From contig NZ_LAHP01000009.1 of the NCBI RefSeq assembly GCF_000987765.1, positions 82,258 to 146,257 on the forward strand: a stretch of DNA of 64,000 nucleotides. The letters are read 5' to 3'. Positions 1-9,279 of this stretch are shown here, one piece after another. The stretch is from Arsukibacterium sp. MJ3 (GTDB lineage: Bacteria; Pseudomonadota; Gammaproteobacteria; Enterobacterales; Alteromonadaceae). Below the pieces are notes generated by a model. It did no database searches and was not told the origin of the DNA. It saw only the letters and a list, made by a program, of their open reading frames with translations. The position numbers and the translations under genes are program-made. Every line of letters begins with the position of its first letter. Position 1 is the first letter of the stretch.

Positions 1-561
1 GTCGATGGCAGTCTGGGTTTTAGCCCGGCACTTATTGCCCGCCAGCAAGATGTTAGCCTGGGATACCTGCCCTACACCCCAGCCAATATTGTGCAGCAGG
101 CATTTAAATTTCTCGGCGATCGTTATGGTTGGGGCCACGATTATGACAGCCGCGACTGCACCGGCTTTATTATTGAAATTTATCGTAGTTTTGGTATAGA
201 TATGCCGCGTAATTCCGGCCAGCAGGGCGAGGGCGGCTATGGTCGTAATGTGCTTTTTAGCCCGCAAAGCAGCCACACTGAAAAGCTGGCGGCGTTAAAC
301 CAGGCGGCGGTAGGTGATTTAATTTACCGGCCCGGTCACGTTATGCTGTATTTAGGCGCCGCTAACGGTGAGCCTTTTGTTATTCATTCAGTGCATGAAC
401 TGGCCTACTTTTCTGACACTAATACTGATACTACAGCCGCCAAGCCCGTGTTGTATCAGGGGGTGTTAAATGGTGTTGCTGTTACGCCGCTAACCCCGCT
501 GCAACTCACCGCTAACAGCAGTTATCTGGATAAAATATACGCTATTAAATCATTGCGTTAA
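1..561 (+). CDS. NlpC/P60 family cysteine peptidase, C-terminal part (5' end outside window)
   Basis: The frame is open from base 1, so the gene starts before the window; the GTG at 91 is internal. Likely a gamma-D-Glu-diaminopimelate endopeptidase that cuts murein peptides. The NlpC/P60 fold is recognisable from a Y-G-W-G-H segment followed by D-S-R-D-C-T-G-F with the catalytic Cys at visible codon 53, then R-P-G-H-V with the catalytic His at 113 and I-H-S with a third polar residue at 129. The stretch before the Cys (Y-L-P-Y-T-P) resembles the linker from an SH3-type domain, as in YkfC-like enzymes. The L-Ala-D/L-Glu epimerase starts 11 bp downstream, the same pairing as Bacillus ykfC/ykfB, which supports a role in using murein peptides. 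Family call is firm; substrate is inferred. Confidence 0.85.
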   Translation, partial: VDGSLGFSPALIARQQDVSLGYLPYTPANIVQQAFKFLGDRYGWGHDYDSRDCTGFIIEIYRSFGIDMPRNSGQQGEGGYGRNVLFSPQSSHTEKLAALNQAAVGDLIYRPGHVMLYLGAANGEPFVIHSVHELAYFSDTNTDTTAAKPVLYQGVLNGVAVTPLTPLQLTANSSYLDKIYAIKSLR

Positions 562-572
562 TTGAGGGATAT

Positions 573-1667
573 ATGAAAATTACCAACATCCGGCTGGGTA
601 TGCTGACCATACCCTTAAAAACCCCGTTTAAAACGGCGCTGCGCACGGTACAGCAAATTGAAGATGTCGTGGTGATAGTCGACACCGACACCGGCCATAG
701 CGGGTATGGCTCAGCACCGGCTACCGCCGTCATAACCGGTGATATTCATGGCTCGATTATTGATGCCATTAAAAGCGTGCTAAAACCCAAACTGCTGGGG
801 CAACAGATTGCCGACTTAAACCATATTATTCGCCTTATTCAGGGCGCTATAATGAAAAATTATAGCGCTAAAGCCGCGGTTGAAATGGCGGTATATGACT
901 TGTTTGCTCAGTTGTATCAGGCGCCGTTATACAAAGTATTGGGCGGTGGCGTGCCAAAAATAACCACCGACATTACCATCAGTGTCGACTATATCGATAA
1001 AATGGTAGCCGATTCGCTTAGTGCGGTTGAGCGCGGGTTTGAAACCTTGAAAGTGAAAGTGGGTAAAGATATTGGGGTAGATATTGAACGGGTTAAAGCG
1101 ATATATGCCGCCGTAGCGGGTAAGGCATTAATCCGGCTGGATGCCAACCAAGGCTGGACAGCTAAAGAAGCCGTGTATGCACTGCGGAAATTAGAAGATG
1201 CCGGCGTGCGGCTGGAGCTGGTAGAGCAACCGGTAAAAGCTTACGATTTAGAAGGTTTAAAATACATTACCGAGCGGGTTAATACCCCGGTAATGGCCGA
1301 TGAAAGCAGCTTTGGCCCGCGCGAAGTGATTGACCTGATTAAAATGCGCGCCGCCGACATTATTAATATCAAGCTGATGAAAACCGGCGGTATTGCCAAT
1401 GCAATAAAAATTGCCGACATTTGCTCGTTTTACGACATGCAGTGCATGATAGGTTGCATGTTGGAGGGCAGTATAAGTGTGGCAGCGGCGGTGCATGTTG
1501 CAGTTGCAAAATCGGATGTTATTACCAAAATTGACTTAGATGGCCCGTCGCTTTGTGCGTTTGATCCGGTGCGCAGTAGCGTTAACTTTAATGACGCCGA
1601 CATTACCATTGGTACTGCGCCAGGCTTGGGTATTACTGCCATCGAAGGCTTAATAATGTTGCCGTAA
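573..1667 (+). CDS. L-Ala-D/L-Glu (dipeptide) epimerase, enolase superfamily
   Basis: 364 aa, the normal length for dipeptide epimerases of the muconate-lactonizing subgroup. It should epimerise L-Ala-D-Glu from murein peptides to L-Ala-L-Glu so it can be hydrolysed. Visible signatures: an N-terminal capping domain (1-125), K160-x-K162 (one general acid/base), metal ligands D190 (R-L-D-A-N), E218 (V-E-Q-P) and D243 (A-D-E-S), and K267/K270 on the opposite face. It follows the NlpC/P60 peptidase by 11 bp with GAGGG upstream of the ATG, so the two are probably co-transcribed. A RpiR-type regulator converges from the other strand. Exact dipeptide preference cannot be read from sequence. Confidence 0.85.
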   Translation: MKITNIRLGMLTIPLKTPFKTALRTVQQIEDVVVIVDTDTGHSGYGSAPATAVITGDIHGSIIDAIKSVLKPKLLGQQIADLNHIIRLIQGAIMKNYSAKAAVEMAVYDLFAQLYQAPLYKVLGGGVPKITTDITISVDYIDKMVADSLSAVERGFETLKVKVGKDIGVDIERVKAIYAAVAGKALIRLDANQGWTAKEAVYALRKLEDAGVRLELVEQPVKAYDLEGLKYITERVNTPVMADESSFGPREVIDLIKMRAADIINIKLMKTGGIANAIKIADICSFYDMQCMIGCMLEGSISVAAAVHVAVAKSDVITKIDLDGPSLCAFDPVRSSVNFNDADITIGTAPGLGITAIEGLIMLP

Positions 1668-1695
1668 CGGTTGCCGGTTCTGTGGCAGGATATGC

Positions 1696-2562
1696 TTAGG
1701 GTTTTTCCAGCAAACCGAGTAATTCGGTACTTTCTGTTAACGCCCGGTCATTATTCTGCCACTGGCAAAGCTGCAAATACAACATATGGCAAAGGTGTTG
1801 TTGCGCTAGCTGGGTTAAAATGGGGTTAAGCCGGATATCTTCCTCAGCACTAAGCGTAAATAAGGTAATGTCAGCAGCCAGATTTTGCGCGTTAGTTTTA
1901 TAACTGGTCATCGAAATTATTTTTAGCTGCCGGCTTTTGGCGTAATGCTCCAGTTTTAATAAATCGCTATTTTGGCCTGAGTCTGATACCAGCAGTAACA
2001 CGCTATTGTCAGTTAAACTTCGTGCCAGTTGCAGCGCCAGTGCCGGATCAGCATGATGCAGTGCCAGTTTGCCCAGCTGCAGTAATCGAAACTGCATATC
2101 TGCCACTACTATGGCCGACTTAGCAAAACCCGCCAGTAAAATTAAATCGGCCCCTTCTAACAAACGTGCTGCCTGTAGCAGGGTTTTTTCATCATTAATA
2201 GTCAGTAAGGTTTGTAAATGTTGTTGCAGGCTAAATTGCAATTGCTCACCAATACCTAATAAACTGCCATCATCAGTATTTTTATCAACTTGGTCGCGGT
2301 TTAGTGTGCTGGCAGTAACCACGGCTTCATTAATGGCCAGCTTTAAATCCGGGTAACCTTTATAGCCTAGCTTTTGGCAAAACTTTACCACGCTTGATTG
2401 GCTAATCCCCACCGCGTCAGCGAGCTGCTGCGACGAGTAGTCGCGCAGCATATGCGCATTGTCCAGAATAAATTCGGCCAGTTTGCGCTCGATAACCGAC
2501 ATCTGGTCCAGCATGCCACGGATTTTTAGTAAGCTCAGCATAGGCGTTATTGGTTGCTCCAC
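1696..2562 (-). CDS. MurR/RpiR family transcriptional regulator (HTH + SIS)
   Basis: 288 aa. The N-terminal RpiR-type helix-turn-helix (about 10-85) includes S-S-Q-Q-L-A-D-A-V-G-I-S-Q-S-S-V-V-K-F-C-Q-K-L-G, the typical recognition-helix region. A SIS sugar-phosphate-binding domain (about 125-265) contains L-L-V-S-D-S-G-Q-N-S-D-L. This family senses phosphosugars; MurR in E. coli senses MurNAc-6-P. Location beside murein-peptide enzymes suggests control of cell-wall recycling, but no MurQ/MurP gene is in the window, so the ligand is unknown. It is divergent from mraZ across a 371-bp gap and convergent with the epimerase gene (28 bp between stops). Confidence 0.85.
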   Translation of the reverse strand: MEQPITPMLSLLKIRGMLDQMSVIERKLAEFILDNAHMLRDYSSQQLADAVGISQSSVVKFCQKLGYKGYPDLKLAINEAVVTASTLNRDQVDKNTDDGSLLGIGEQLQFSLQQHLQTLLTINDEKTLLQAARLLEGADLILLAGFAKSAIVVADMQFRLLQLGKLALHHADPALALQLARSLTDNSVLLLVSDSGQNSDLLKLEHYAKSRQLKIISMTSYKTNAQNLAADITLFTLSAEEDIRLNPILTQLAQQHLCHMLYLQLCQWQNNDRALTESTELLGLLEKP

Positions 2563-2794
2563 CGGTGCGGTTAGCCGTGACCGGCAAAAAATTAGTTATG
2601 CAATATGTAAATTTATATTGAATAATTTATTCAGCAATAGCAAGTTTTCTGGTAAAAAAGCTAGCGACCAGATCACCCTGACTATTACCCGTTTGGTAAA
2701 AATTACGCTGCAGCACTTTCCCACCAAAATCATCAACTTCACTTTGGCTACTGTTTTTACTGGATCGTAATCGCTAAGCGTACGGGGTTTTACC

Positions 2795-2824
2795 TTGACA
2801 AGCGTTAAAGCTGAGCCCTAAACT
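2795..2824 (+). promoter_or_regulatory. Putative sigma-70 promoter of the dcw cluster (Pmra)
   Basis: A perfect -35 TTGACA at 2795-2800 is followed after 18 bp by TAAACT (2819-2824), a 4/6 match to the -10 consensus. Predicted transcription would start near 2831, just ahead of the MraZ repeats. This is a visual call without mapping data. Confidence 0.5.
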
Positions 2825-2833
2825 GTATCGTTG

Positions 2834-2858
2834 TGGGGTTTTGTGGGTAATTGTGGAT
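2834..2858 (+). promoter_or_regulatory. MraZ operator: three TGGGN-type direct repeats
   Basis: TGGGG (2834-2838), TGGGT (2844-2848) and TGGAT (2854-2858) repeat with a strict 10-bp period (5-bp units, 5-bp spacers). This is the known architecture of MraZ binding sites in front of mraZ. The array lies just downstream of the putative -10, consistent with autorepression of the cell-division cluster. The third unit is degenerate. Confidence 0.75.
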
Positions 2859-2933
2859 CACTTTCGGCTTTCCGGACGATTCAGGCGGGTGCTGCGCTAA
2901 AAAACGCAGCCCGATTAACCAGGCAGATAAGTT

Positions 2934-3398
2934 ATGTTTCGTGGGTCATTTACACTGACATTAGATGATAAGGGCCGGTTAGCGCTTCCCGCGCGTTACC
3001 GTGAACACCTATTGTCTGAAAATCAGGGGCATTTGATCTGCACCATCGACTTGCACGACCCTTGCTTATTATTGTATCCGCTGGCTGAGTGGGAAGAAAT
3101 AGAAGAAAAGCTAAAAGCCCTATCCAGCCTTAACCCGCAGGAGCGCCGTTTTCAACGGGTACTGCTGGGCAATGCTACCGACTGCGACATGGATAAAAGT
3201 GGCCGTATATTAGTGCCGGCGCCACTGCGCCAGCATGCTGGTTTAACGAAAAATATCCGTCTGGTGGGTCAACTTAATAAATTTGAAATCTGGGATGAAA
3301 CCGCCTGGCACGAGCGCTTAACCGCTGATATTGAGCTGGAACAAGCACAGGCCGGCACGGTGGAATTATCAGAACGATTACAGGACTTTGTACTGTAG
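2934..3398 (+). CDS. mraZ: Transcriptional regulator MraZ
   Basis: 154 aa, the usual length. Two SpoVT/AbrB-like half-domains are visible: [14 protein letters not shown] near the N-terminus and [14 protein letters not shown] in the second half, each with the D-K-x-G-R DNA-binding signature. It is the first gene of the division and wall cluster and represses its own promoter in enterobacteria; the matching repeat operator is present at 2834-2858. Its TAG stop is immediately followed by the rsmH ATG with no gap. The N-terminal M-F-R-G is typical, which supports the start. Confidence 0.97.
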   Translation: MFRGSFTLTLDDKGRLALPARYREHLLSENQGHLICTIDLHDPCLLLYPLAEWEEIEEKLKALSSLNPQERRFQRVLLGNATDCDMDKSGRILVPAPLRQHAGLTKNIRLVGQLNKFEIWDETAWHERLTADIELEQAQAGTVELSERLQDFVL

Positions 3399-4358
3399 AT
3401 GACTAATAATGCCCATATCGCTGTCTTGCTGCATGAAGCAATTGACGGACTCGCTATTAAAGCCGACGGGGTTTACCTGGACGGTACCTTCGGCCGTGGT
3501 GGCCATAGCCGGGCTATTCTCAATTTACTTGGTCCTACTGGCCGTTTATATGCCATAGACCGCGATCCCACCGCCATTGCTGCTGCAGCCCCACTGCAAG
3601 CTGATGTGCGTTTTCATATCAGCCATACCCCCTTCGCCGCCCTGGCAACCGTCGCTGAGCAGCAACAGCTCAGCGGTAAACTTAATGGCATTCTGCTTGA
3701 CTTAGGCGTGTCATCACCACAACTTGACGATGCTGACCGTGGTTTTAGCTTTATGCGCGATGGCCCGCTTGATATGCGCATGGACCCCAGCAGCGGCGTG
3801 TCGGCTGCCGAGTGGCTAAACAGTGCCGATGTTGAAGATATCAGCTTTGTATTACGCGAATATGGTGAAGAGCGCTCTGCCTGGCGTATTGCTCAGGCTA
3901 TAGTAGCTGCAAGGCTGGAAACCCCGTTCACCCGTACGGCGCAGCTGGCAAAATTAATTAGTGAGACGGTGCCGAAAAGTCACAAAGAGAAAAAGCATCC
4001 GGCCACCCGTAGCTTTCAGGCTATCCGCATTTACGTAAACAGTGAACTAGAGCAGGTTAAGCTGGCACTGCATGCGGCAATGGCGGTATTAAAGCCGGGT
4101 GGCCGGCTGGTGGTGATCAGTTTTCATTCATTAGAAGATCGGTTAGTAAAGCAATTTATGCGTCGCTATTCCAAAGGCGAACCCGTACCGCGTGGTATGC
4201 CGTTAACCGAAGCTCAGTTAAACCATGCTATTCCGCTAAAACTGATTGGCAAAGCCATGATGCCTGCCGAGGCCGAGCTTATTGCTAACCCCAGAGCCCG
4301 CAGTGCGGTGCTGCGCATAGCAGAAAAACAAGACCTAGCGGGGAAACCTGCGCTATGA
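3399..4358 (+). CDS. rsmH: 16S rRNA (cytosine-1402-N4)-methyltransferase RsmH
   Basis: 319 aa. SAM-dependent methyltransferase that modifies C1402 of 16S rRNA in the P-site (formerly MraW). Diagnostic features: H-E-A-I-D-G-L near the N-terminus, the SAM loop [11 protein letters not shown] (about 28-38), [11 protein letters not shown], and [14 protein letters not shown] near residues 205-220, then [10 protein letters not shown]. It sits between mraZ and ftsL as usual and overlaps ftsL by 4 bp, indicating translational coupling. Confidence 0.97.
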   Translation: MTNNAHIAVLLHEAIDGLAIKADGVYLDGTFGRGGHSRAILNLLGPTGRLYAIDRDPTAIAAAAPLQADVRFHISHTPFAALATVAEQQQLSGKLNGILLDLGVSSPQLDDADRGFSFMRDGPLDMRMDPSSGVSAAEWLNSADVEDISFVLREYGEERSAWRIAQAIVAARLETPFTRTAQLAKLISETVPKSHKEKKHPATRSFQAIRIYVNSELEQVKLALHAAMAVLKPGGRLVVISFHSLEDRLVKQFMRRYSKGEPVPRGMPLTEAQLNHAIPLKLIGKAMMPAEAELIANPRARSAVLRIAEKQDLAGKPAL

Positions 4359-4663
4359 GCCACATTCAACTGGAACGGTTAATTAGCCAGGACTGGCGCG
4401 AGCATAAGCTGGTAGCGCTGCTCTTGCTGGCCTGCATTGCTTCGGCTTTAACGGTAGTGTATCTGGCGCATTTAAACCGGCAGCTAACCATAGCCCAAGA
4501 CATGCATTACCAGCAGCGCGACCAACTGGATACCGAGTGGCGCAATTTATTGCTGGAACAGCGTTCGCTGGCCGAACATAGCCGGGTAGAAGATATTGCC
4601 AGGCGCCGCCTGAACATGCAGCGGCCTTCTGGCGATAGCGATATTATGGTGAGGCCGCAATGA
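4355..4663 (+). CDS. ftsL: Cell division protein FtsL
   Basis: 102 aa bitopic protein. A short cytoplasmic N-terminus is followed by one membrane helix (about 19-40, [14 protein letters not shown]) and a periplasmic coiled coil rich in Q, R, E and L (about 45-90). FtsL forms the FtsQLB complex that activates septal FtsWI. It overlaps rsmH upstream and ftsI downstream by 4 bp each. Sequence is weakly conserved in this family, so the call rests on size, topology and position. Confidence 0.93.
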   Translation: MSHIQLERLISQDWREHKLVALLLLACIASALTVVYLAHLNRQLTIAQDMHYQQRDQLDTEWRNLLLEQRSLAEHSRVEDIARRRLNMQRPSGDSDIMVRPQ

Positions 4664-6411
4664 CTGCTAAACCGCGTAAAAGCCAAGCTAAAGCCCGCCA
4701 GTATCCGGCCGTGATCAACTGGCGTTTTGCCTTTGTAATGGTCAGCATCTCGGCGGTGTTTGTGGCGCTACTGGCCCGTGCTGCCTGGTTGCAGGTGATC
4801 GAGCCAGACATGCTGGTAAGCCAGGGTGATTTGCGTAGCCTAAGGGTTGAAGCCGATACGGTTATGCGCGGCATGGTGTTCGATCGCCACGGTGAAGCCC
4901 TGGCGGTAAGTGTACCGGTTGAAGCCATTTGGGCAGATCCTAAAATTGTTATTGAACGCAACGCCCCCGGTGACGAGCGGCGCTGGCATGCGCTGGCCGA
5001 CATAATGCAAATGACCCCGCAACAGTTGTTAAGCCGGGTGGGTGATAACCCACAACGGCGTTTTGTTTACTTGCAGCGCCAGGTTAACCCGGCGGTGGTG
5101 GAGTACGTTAAAAAGCTGAAAGTGCCGGGGATCCATTTTCGTCAGGAATCAAGACGCTATTACCCCGCCGGCGAAGTCACGGCGCAGCTGATAGGCTTTA
5201 CCAATGTCGATGATGTTGGCGTAGAAGGTGTTGAAAAACGCTTTGATGCCCTATTAACGGGTACTGCCGGGCGTAAAGTATTTCGTAAAGACGCCAAGGG
5301 TCGTGAAATTGAAGTGCTTGAGCGCCATGATTCGACCGCGCCGGCTAATGTGCAATTAAGTATTGATCAGCGCATTCAAACGGTGGCCTATCGTGAACTG
5401 AAAAAAGCCGTATTGTCGCATGGCGCTACGTCAGGCTCAGCCGTGGTGGTTGATGTCGCCACAGGTGAAGTGCTTGCCATGGTGAATAGTCCGTCATTTA
5501 ACCCGAATAACCGCCGTAACACGCCGGTACATCGTTTTCGTAACCGGGCCATTACCGACACCTTTGAACCTGGCTCTACCATGAAACCACTGGCGGTATT
5601 AAGTGCGCTGGAGTTTGGTACCGCTACGCTTGATACCATAGTGGACACCAGCCCCGGTACCATGCGCATTGGTGGCAGTTGGGTACGTGACCCAAATAAT
5701 TATAAAAAGCTCGATTTAACCGGCATTATCCAAAAATCCAGCAATATGGGCGTGGCAAAACTGGTGCTGGAAGTACCGCAACAACATGTGCTGGGCCTTT
5801 ATAACAGCATGGGATTAGGCGAAGAAACCGGGCTGGGATTAGCCGGTGAAAGTAGCGGCATATTCAGTTACCGGCAGCGCTGGTCAGACTTTGAACGCGC
5901 CACCTTCTCCTACGGTTATGGTTTATCTGTTACCGCTGTGCAGCTGGCCCGCGCCTACGTTACTATGGCAAACGGCGGTATTAACCGGCCACTTAGCATT
6001 ATCAAAAATATGGAACCCTATGCTGGCCAGCGGGCTATAAAACAGCAGTATGCTCTGGCAATGCTGGAAATGATGGAAGCTAATATTGGCCCTGGTGGTA
6101 CCGCAACTCGTGCGCAGGTGCAAGGTTACCGGGTAGGTGGCAAAACGGGTACTGCTCGTAAAGCTATTGCCGGTGGCTATGGCGATGATTACATTGCCTC
6201 GTTTGTTGGCTTGGGCCCAATATCAGATCCAAAAATTGTTACGGTGGTGGTAATTAATGAACCCGCCGGCGATGTCTACCACGGTGGTGAAATTGCGGCG
6301 CCGGTGTTTGCCAGTATTATGGGTGCCAGCCTGCAACTGTTAAATGTTACCCCAGACGCTAACACAGGTTCTGCGCTGATTAGCCGTAACGGAGGCCGCA
6401 ATGGTAACTAA
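4660..6411 (+). CDS. ftsI: Peptidoglycan D,D-transpeptidase FtsI (PBP3)
   Basis: 583 aa, typical class B PBP. A cytoplasmic tail and one membrane helix (about 24-45) precede the PBP dimerisation/pedestal domain and the transpeptidase domain. The three active-site motifs are intact: S306-T-M-K309 (in E-P-G-S-T-M-K-P), S360-S-N362 and K495-T-G-T. It cross-links septal peptidoglycan together with FtsW. It overlaps ftsL by 4 bp and murE by 11 bp. Nothing suggests an unusual variant. Confidence 0.97.
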   Translation: MTAKPRKSQAKARQYPAVINWRFAFVMVSISAVFVALLARAAWLQVIEPDMLVSQGDLRSLRVEADTVMRGMVFDRHGEALAVSVPVEAIWADPKIVIERNAPGDERRWHALADIMQMTPQQLLSRVGDNPQRRFVYLQRQVNPAVVEYVKKLKVPGIHFRQESRRYYPAGEVTAQLIGFTNVDDVGVEGVEKRFDALLTGTAGRKVFRKDAKGREIEVLERHDSTAPANVQLSIDQRIQTVAYRELKKAVLSHGATSGSAVVVDVATGEVLAMVNSPSFNPNNRRNTPVHRFRNRAITDTFEPGSTMKPLAVLSALEFGTATLDTIVDTSPGTMRIGGSWVRDPNNYKKLDLTGIIQKSSNMGVAKLVLEVPQQHVLGLYNSMGLGEETGLGLAGESSGIFSYRQRWSDFERATFSYGYGLSVTAVQLARAYVTMANGGINRPLSIIKNMEPYAGQRAIKQQYALAMLEMMEANIGPGGTATRAQVQGYRVGGKTGTARKAIAGGYGDDYIASFVGLGPISDPKIVTVVVINEPAGDVYHGGEIAAPVFASIMGASLQLLNVTPDANTGSALISRNGGRNGN

Positions 6412-7861
6412 CCAACTGCATTTATGGCTGCCTGAAGTAAGCCAACAGTTTGCCGACCGGCCGCTGCGACATCTGCAAGTAGATAGCCGTAACGTGGTCA
6501 GCGGCGATGTGTTTGTGGCCCTGCCAGGTATAAACCAGCATGGTAATCAGTTTATTGACCAGGCATTAGCACAGGGCGCGGCGCTGGTATTAACCGACAG
6601 TGGTCATTATCCGGATCAACCGGTGATGGTGCTGGCCGATTTAGCCGAGCAAATGCCAGAACTAGCCGCTCGTTTTTACCAGCAGCCACAAAAACAGCTG
6701 CAATGCATTGGTATTACCGGCACTAATGGTAAATCCAGTACCAGCTGCTTTATTAATCAGCTAGCCGAGCAACTGGCTACGCCAGCGGCGGTAATAGGTA
6801 CTTTAGGCTATGGCCATTGGCAGCAGTTGACGCCACTGGCTAATACTACGCCGCATTATATTGAATTGCAGGGTATTCTTGCGCAGTTTGTGCAGCAGCA
6901 AAGAAAAATAGTGGCAATGGAAGTATCGTCACACGCGCTGGTGCAGCAACGGGTTGCCGGTATGCAATTTCAGGTCGCGGTGTTTACTAATTTAAGCCGC
7001 GATCATCTCGATTATCATGGCAGTATGGCGGCGTACGGCCAGGCAAAAAGCTTATTGTTTCAACCTGATATGAGCCGCTGTGCAGTACTTAATGTCTCCG
7101 ACCCTCTTGGTAAAGCGTTGGCCAGCCGGTACGATATTCCGGTTTGGGCATATGGTAAAGCTGAAGATTGCCAGCAGCAGTCGCGGTTTTTGGGTTATCA
7201 CCAATTAACGGCTACAGAACATGGCTATCAGTGCTTGATTAGCAGTCATGCTGGTGAACATCAGCTGCATTTGCCATTATTGGGCGAATTTAATATTCAA
7301 AACGCCTTGGCGGCTATCGGCAGTTTGTTGGCACTGGGGTATGATTTAACCGCCTTGCTGCATGCCGCCGCAAAGTTAAAGCCGTTGGCCGGACGTATGG
7401 AGCAATTCTTGTTCAAGCATGGCGTCACGGTGGTGGTAGATTATGCTCACACCCCTGATGCCCTGCAACAGGCACTAATCGCCTTGCGTCAGCACTGTGC
7501 GGGCCGCTTATGGTGTGTGTTTGGTTGTGGTGGTGATCGCGACAAAGGCAAGCGACCCATTATGGGCCAGTTGGCGCAGCATTTTGCCGATCACAGCATC
7601 ATTACCTCTGATAATCCCCGCAGCGAGCTGCCTTTAAAAATTTGCCAGGAAATAGAAACCGGTATGCAGCATGCCGACAACTACTGCATTGAGCCAAACC
7701 GTCAGCTCGCGATTAAACTGGCGCTGGCCAGTGCCCAGCAGGGCGATGTGATCCTGTTGGCTGGCAAAGGTCACGAAACCACGCAGATTATCGGCCAGCA
7801 GCAGCATCAATACGACGAGCGTGCTTACGTGCGGCAACTGATGTCGGAGATGGCATTATGA
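6401..7861 (+). CDS. murE: UDP-MurNAc-L-Ala-D-Glu:meso-diaminopimelate ligase MurE
   Basis: 486 aa Mur ligase adding the third stem-peptide residue. The ATP loop G-I-T-G-T-N-G-K-S is at 104-112 and the central domain V-S-S-H-A-L follows. D404-N-P-R407 is the motif that binds meso-diaminopimelate rather than lysine, so the stem peptide here is meso-DAP type. It starts inside the end of ftsI (11 bp overlap) and overlaps murF by 4 bp. Confidence 0.97.
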   Translation: MVTNQLHLWLPEVSQQFADRPLRHLQVDSRNVVSGDVFVALPGINQHGNQFIDQALAQGAALVLTDSGHYPDQPVMVLADLAEQMPELAARFYQQPQKQLQCIGITGTNGKSSTSCFINQLAEQLATPAAVIGTLGYGHWQQLTPLANTTPHYIELQGILAQFVQQQRKIVAMEVSSHALVQQRVAGMQFQVAVFTNLSRDHLDYHGSMAAYGQAKSLLFQPDMSRCAVLNVSDPLGKALASRYDIPVWAYGKAEDCQQQSRFLGYHQLTATEHGYQCLISSHAGEHQLHLPLLGEFNIQNALAAIGSLLALGYDLTALLHAAAKLKPLAGRMEQFLFKHGVTVVVDYAHTPDALQQALIALRQHCAGRLWCVFGCGGDRDKGKRPIMGQLAQHFADHSIITSDNPRSELPLKICQEIETGMQHADNYCIEPNRQLAIKLALASAQQGDVILLAGKGHETTQIIGQQQHQYDERAYVRQLMSEMAL

Positions 7862-9279
7862 TTACGCTAAGCTGTACCGAAATAGCAACCATGGTGCAGG
7901 GCCGGTTAATTGGTAACGATCAGCCGATCAATACAGTCAGCACCGATAGCCGTAACATCATTGCCGGTGGGCTGTTTATTGCCTTAAAAGGCCCGAATTT
8001 TGACGGCAGTCGTTTTGTTGAAGACGTTATTGCTAAAGGTGCCGTCGCGGTAATAGTAGACACACCACTCGATAGCACGGTTAGCCAGATTGTGGTGGCA
8101 GATACCCGCGTAGCACTGGGCCAGTTAGCCGCGGCAATTAAAGCCCGGGTACAGCCAAAAACCATCGCGGTAACCGGCAGTGCCGGTAAAACCACCGTTA
8201 AGGAAATGCTGGCGGCCATTCTGAGCCGTTGTGGCAAGGTATTAGCAACCGAGGGTAATTTTAATAATGACATCGGCGTGCCGCTTACTTTATTACGTTT
8301 AACCGCAGCTGATAAATTTGCCGTGTTGGAACTGGGTGCCAACCATGCCGGCGAAATTGCCTATACCACGGCCCTGGTAAAGCCCGACGTGGCCATTATA
8401 ACCAATGCGGCTGCATCACATTTAGAAGGCTTTGGTGACACCTTCGGTGTTGCCAGAGCGAAAGGCGAAATTTTCTCCGGGGTAGCGTTGGGCGGCACCG
8501 TTGTTATTCAGCATGACAGCGAGTTTACCGGGTATTGGTTAAGCCGCTGTGCCTCGTTAAATATCATTCGTTTTGCCAGTTACTACCAGGCTAAGGCTAC
8601 AGCGCAAAACCAGCCAGATATTACGGTAAACCCCGCTGATATCCGGGCCGAAAACATAGTGCTAAATGACTTGGGTTGCGCCCGTTTTAACCTGGTGTAT
8701 GGCGATGAGCACGTGTTGGTTCAGCTAAGCCTGCCGGGTAAACATAATGTGGCCAATGCGCTGGCCGCTGCTGCTGCTGCCATTACGGTTGGCGCCACGT
8801 TTAGCGATGTGCAATTAGGGCTGGCACACATGGCCGCGGTAAAAGGCCGCACCACTATTAATCAGTTAAATAAGCAGTTAAAAATAATTGATGACAGCTA
8901 CAACGCTAATGTCGAGTCAGCTAAAGCCGCCATTGACTTACTGGCCAGCTATTCCGGTTATCGGGTGCTGCTGTTAGGTGACATGGCCGAGCTGGGCGCC
9001 GATGCCCGTATTTATCATGAAGAAATTGGTTTATACGCCAAAAAAGCGGATATTAATCTGTTATTCACCCTGGGCGTGTTATCACAGAGCGCGAGTACCG
9101 TGTTCAATGGACAAGGTGCTCATTTTAGCTCGCGGCAGTCAATGTTAGACCAACTAATGCCGTTAATGTTAAGCCAGCAACAGGTCACCATCCTCGTTAA
9201 GGGTTCGCGCAGTGCAAAAATGGAGTTAGTCGTGCAAGACTTGCTAGAAAGATGTCAGCAGGAGCATAGCCCATGTTAG
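7858..9279 (+). CDS. murF: UDP-MurNAc-tripeptide:D-Ala-D-Ala ligase MurF
   Basis: 473 aa. Completes the UDP-MurNAc-pentapeptide by adding D-Ala-D-Ala. Mur-ligase three-domain layout: N-terminal UDP-binding domain with S-T-D-S-R-N (28-33), the ATP loop V-T-G-S-A-G-K-T-T at 105-113, [10 protein letters not shown] in the central domain, and D-D-S-Y-N-A-N-x-x-S in the C-terminal half, a MurF hallmark. It overlaps murE by 4 bp and mraY by 7 bp. Confidence 0.97.
   Translation: MITLSCTEIATMVQGRLIGNDQPINTVSTDSRNIIAGGLFIALKGPNFDGSRFVEDVIAKGAVAVIVDTPLDSTVSQIVVADTRVALGQLAAAIKARVQPKTIAVTGSAGKTTVKEMLAAILSRCGKVLATEGNFNNDIGVPLTLLRLTAADKFAVLELGANHAGEIAYTTALVKPDVAIITNAAASHLEGFGDTFGVARAKGEIFSGVALGGTVVIQHDSEFTGYWLSRCASLNIIRFASYYQAKATAQNQPDITVNPADIRAENIVLNDLGCARFNLVYGDEHVLVQLSLPGKHNVANALAAAAAAITVGATFSDVQLGLAHMAAVKGRTTINQLNKQLKIIDDSYNANVESAKAAIDLLASYSGYRVLLLGDMAELGADARIYHEEIGLYAKKADINLLFTLGVLSQSASTVFNGQGAHFSSRQSMLDQLMPLMLSQQQVTILVKGSRSAKMELVVQDLLERCQQEHSPC

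Larger units (their letters stand above)
2563..2933. other. Intergenic region between rpiR-type gene and mraZ
   Basis: 371 bp separating the divergent regulator gene from mraZ. The right part carries the putative dcw promoter and the MraZ repeat array (listed separately). The left 200 bp is AT-rich and presumably holds the regulator's own promoter. No ORF with coding character was recognised. Confidence 0.6.
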
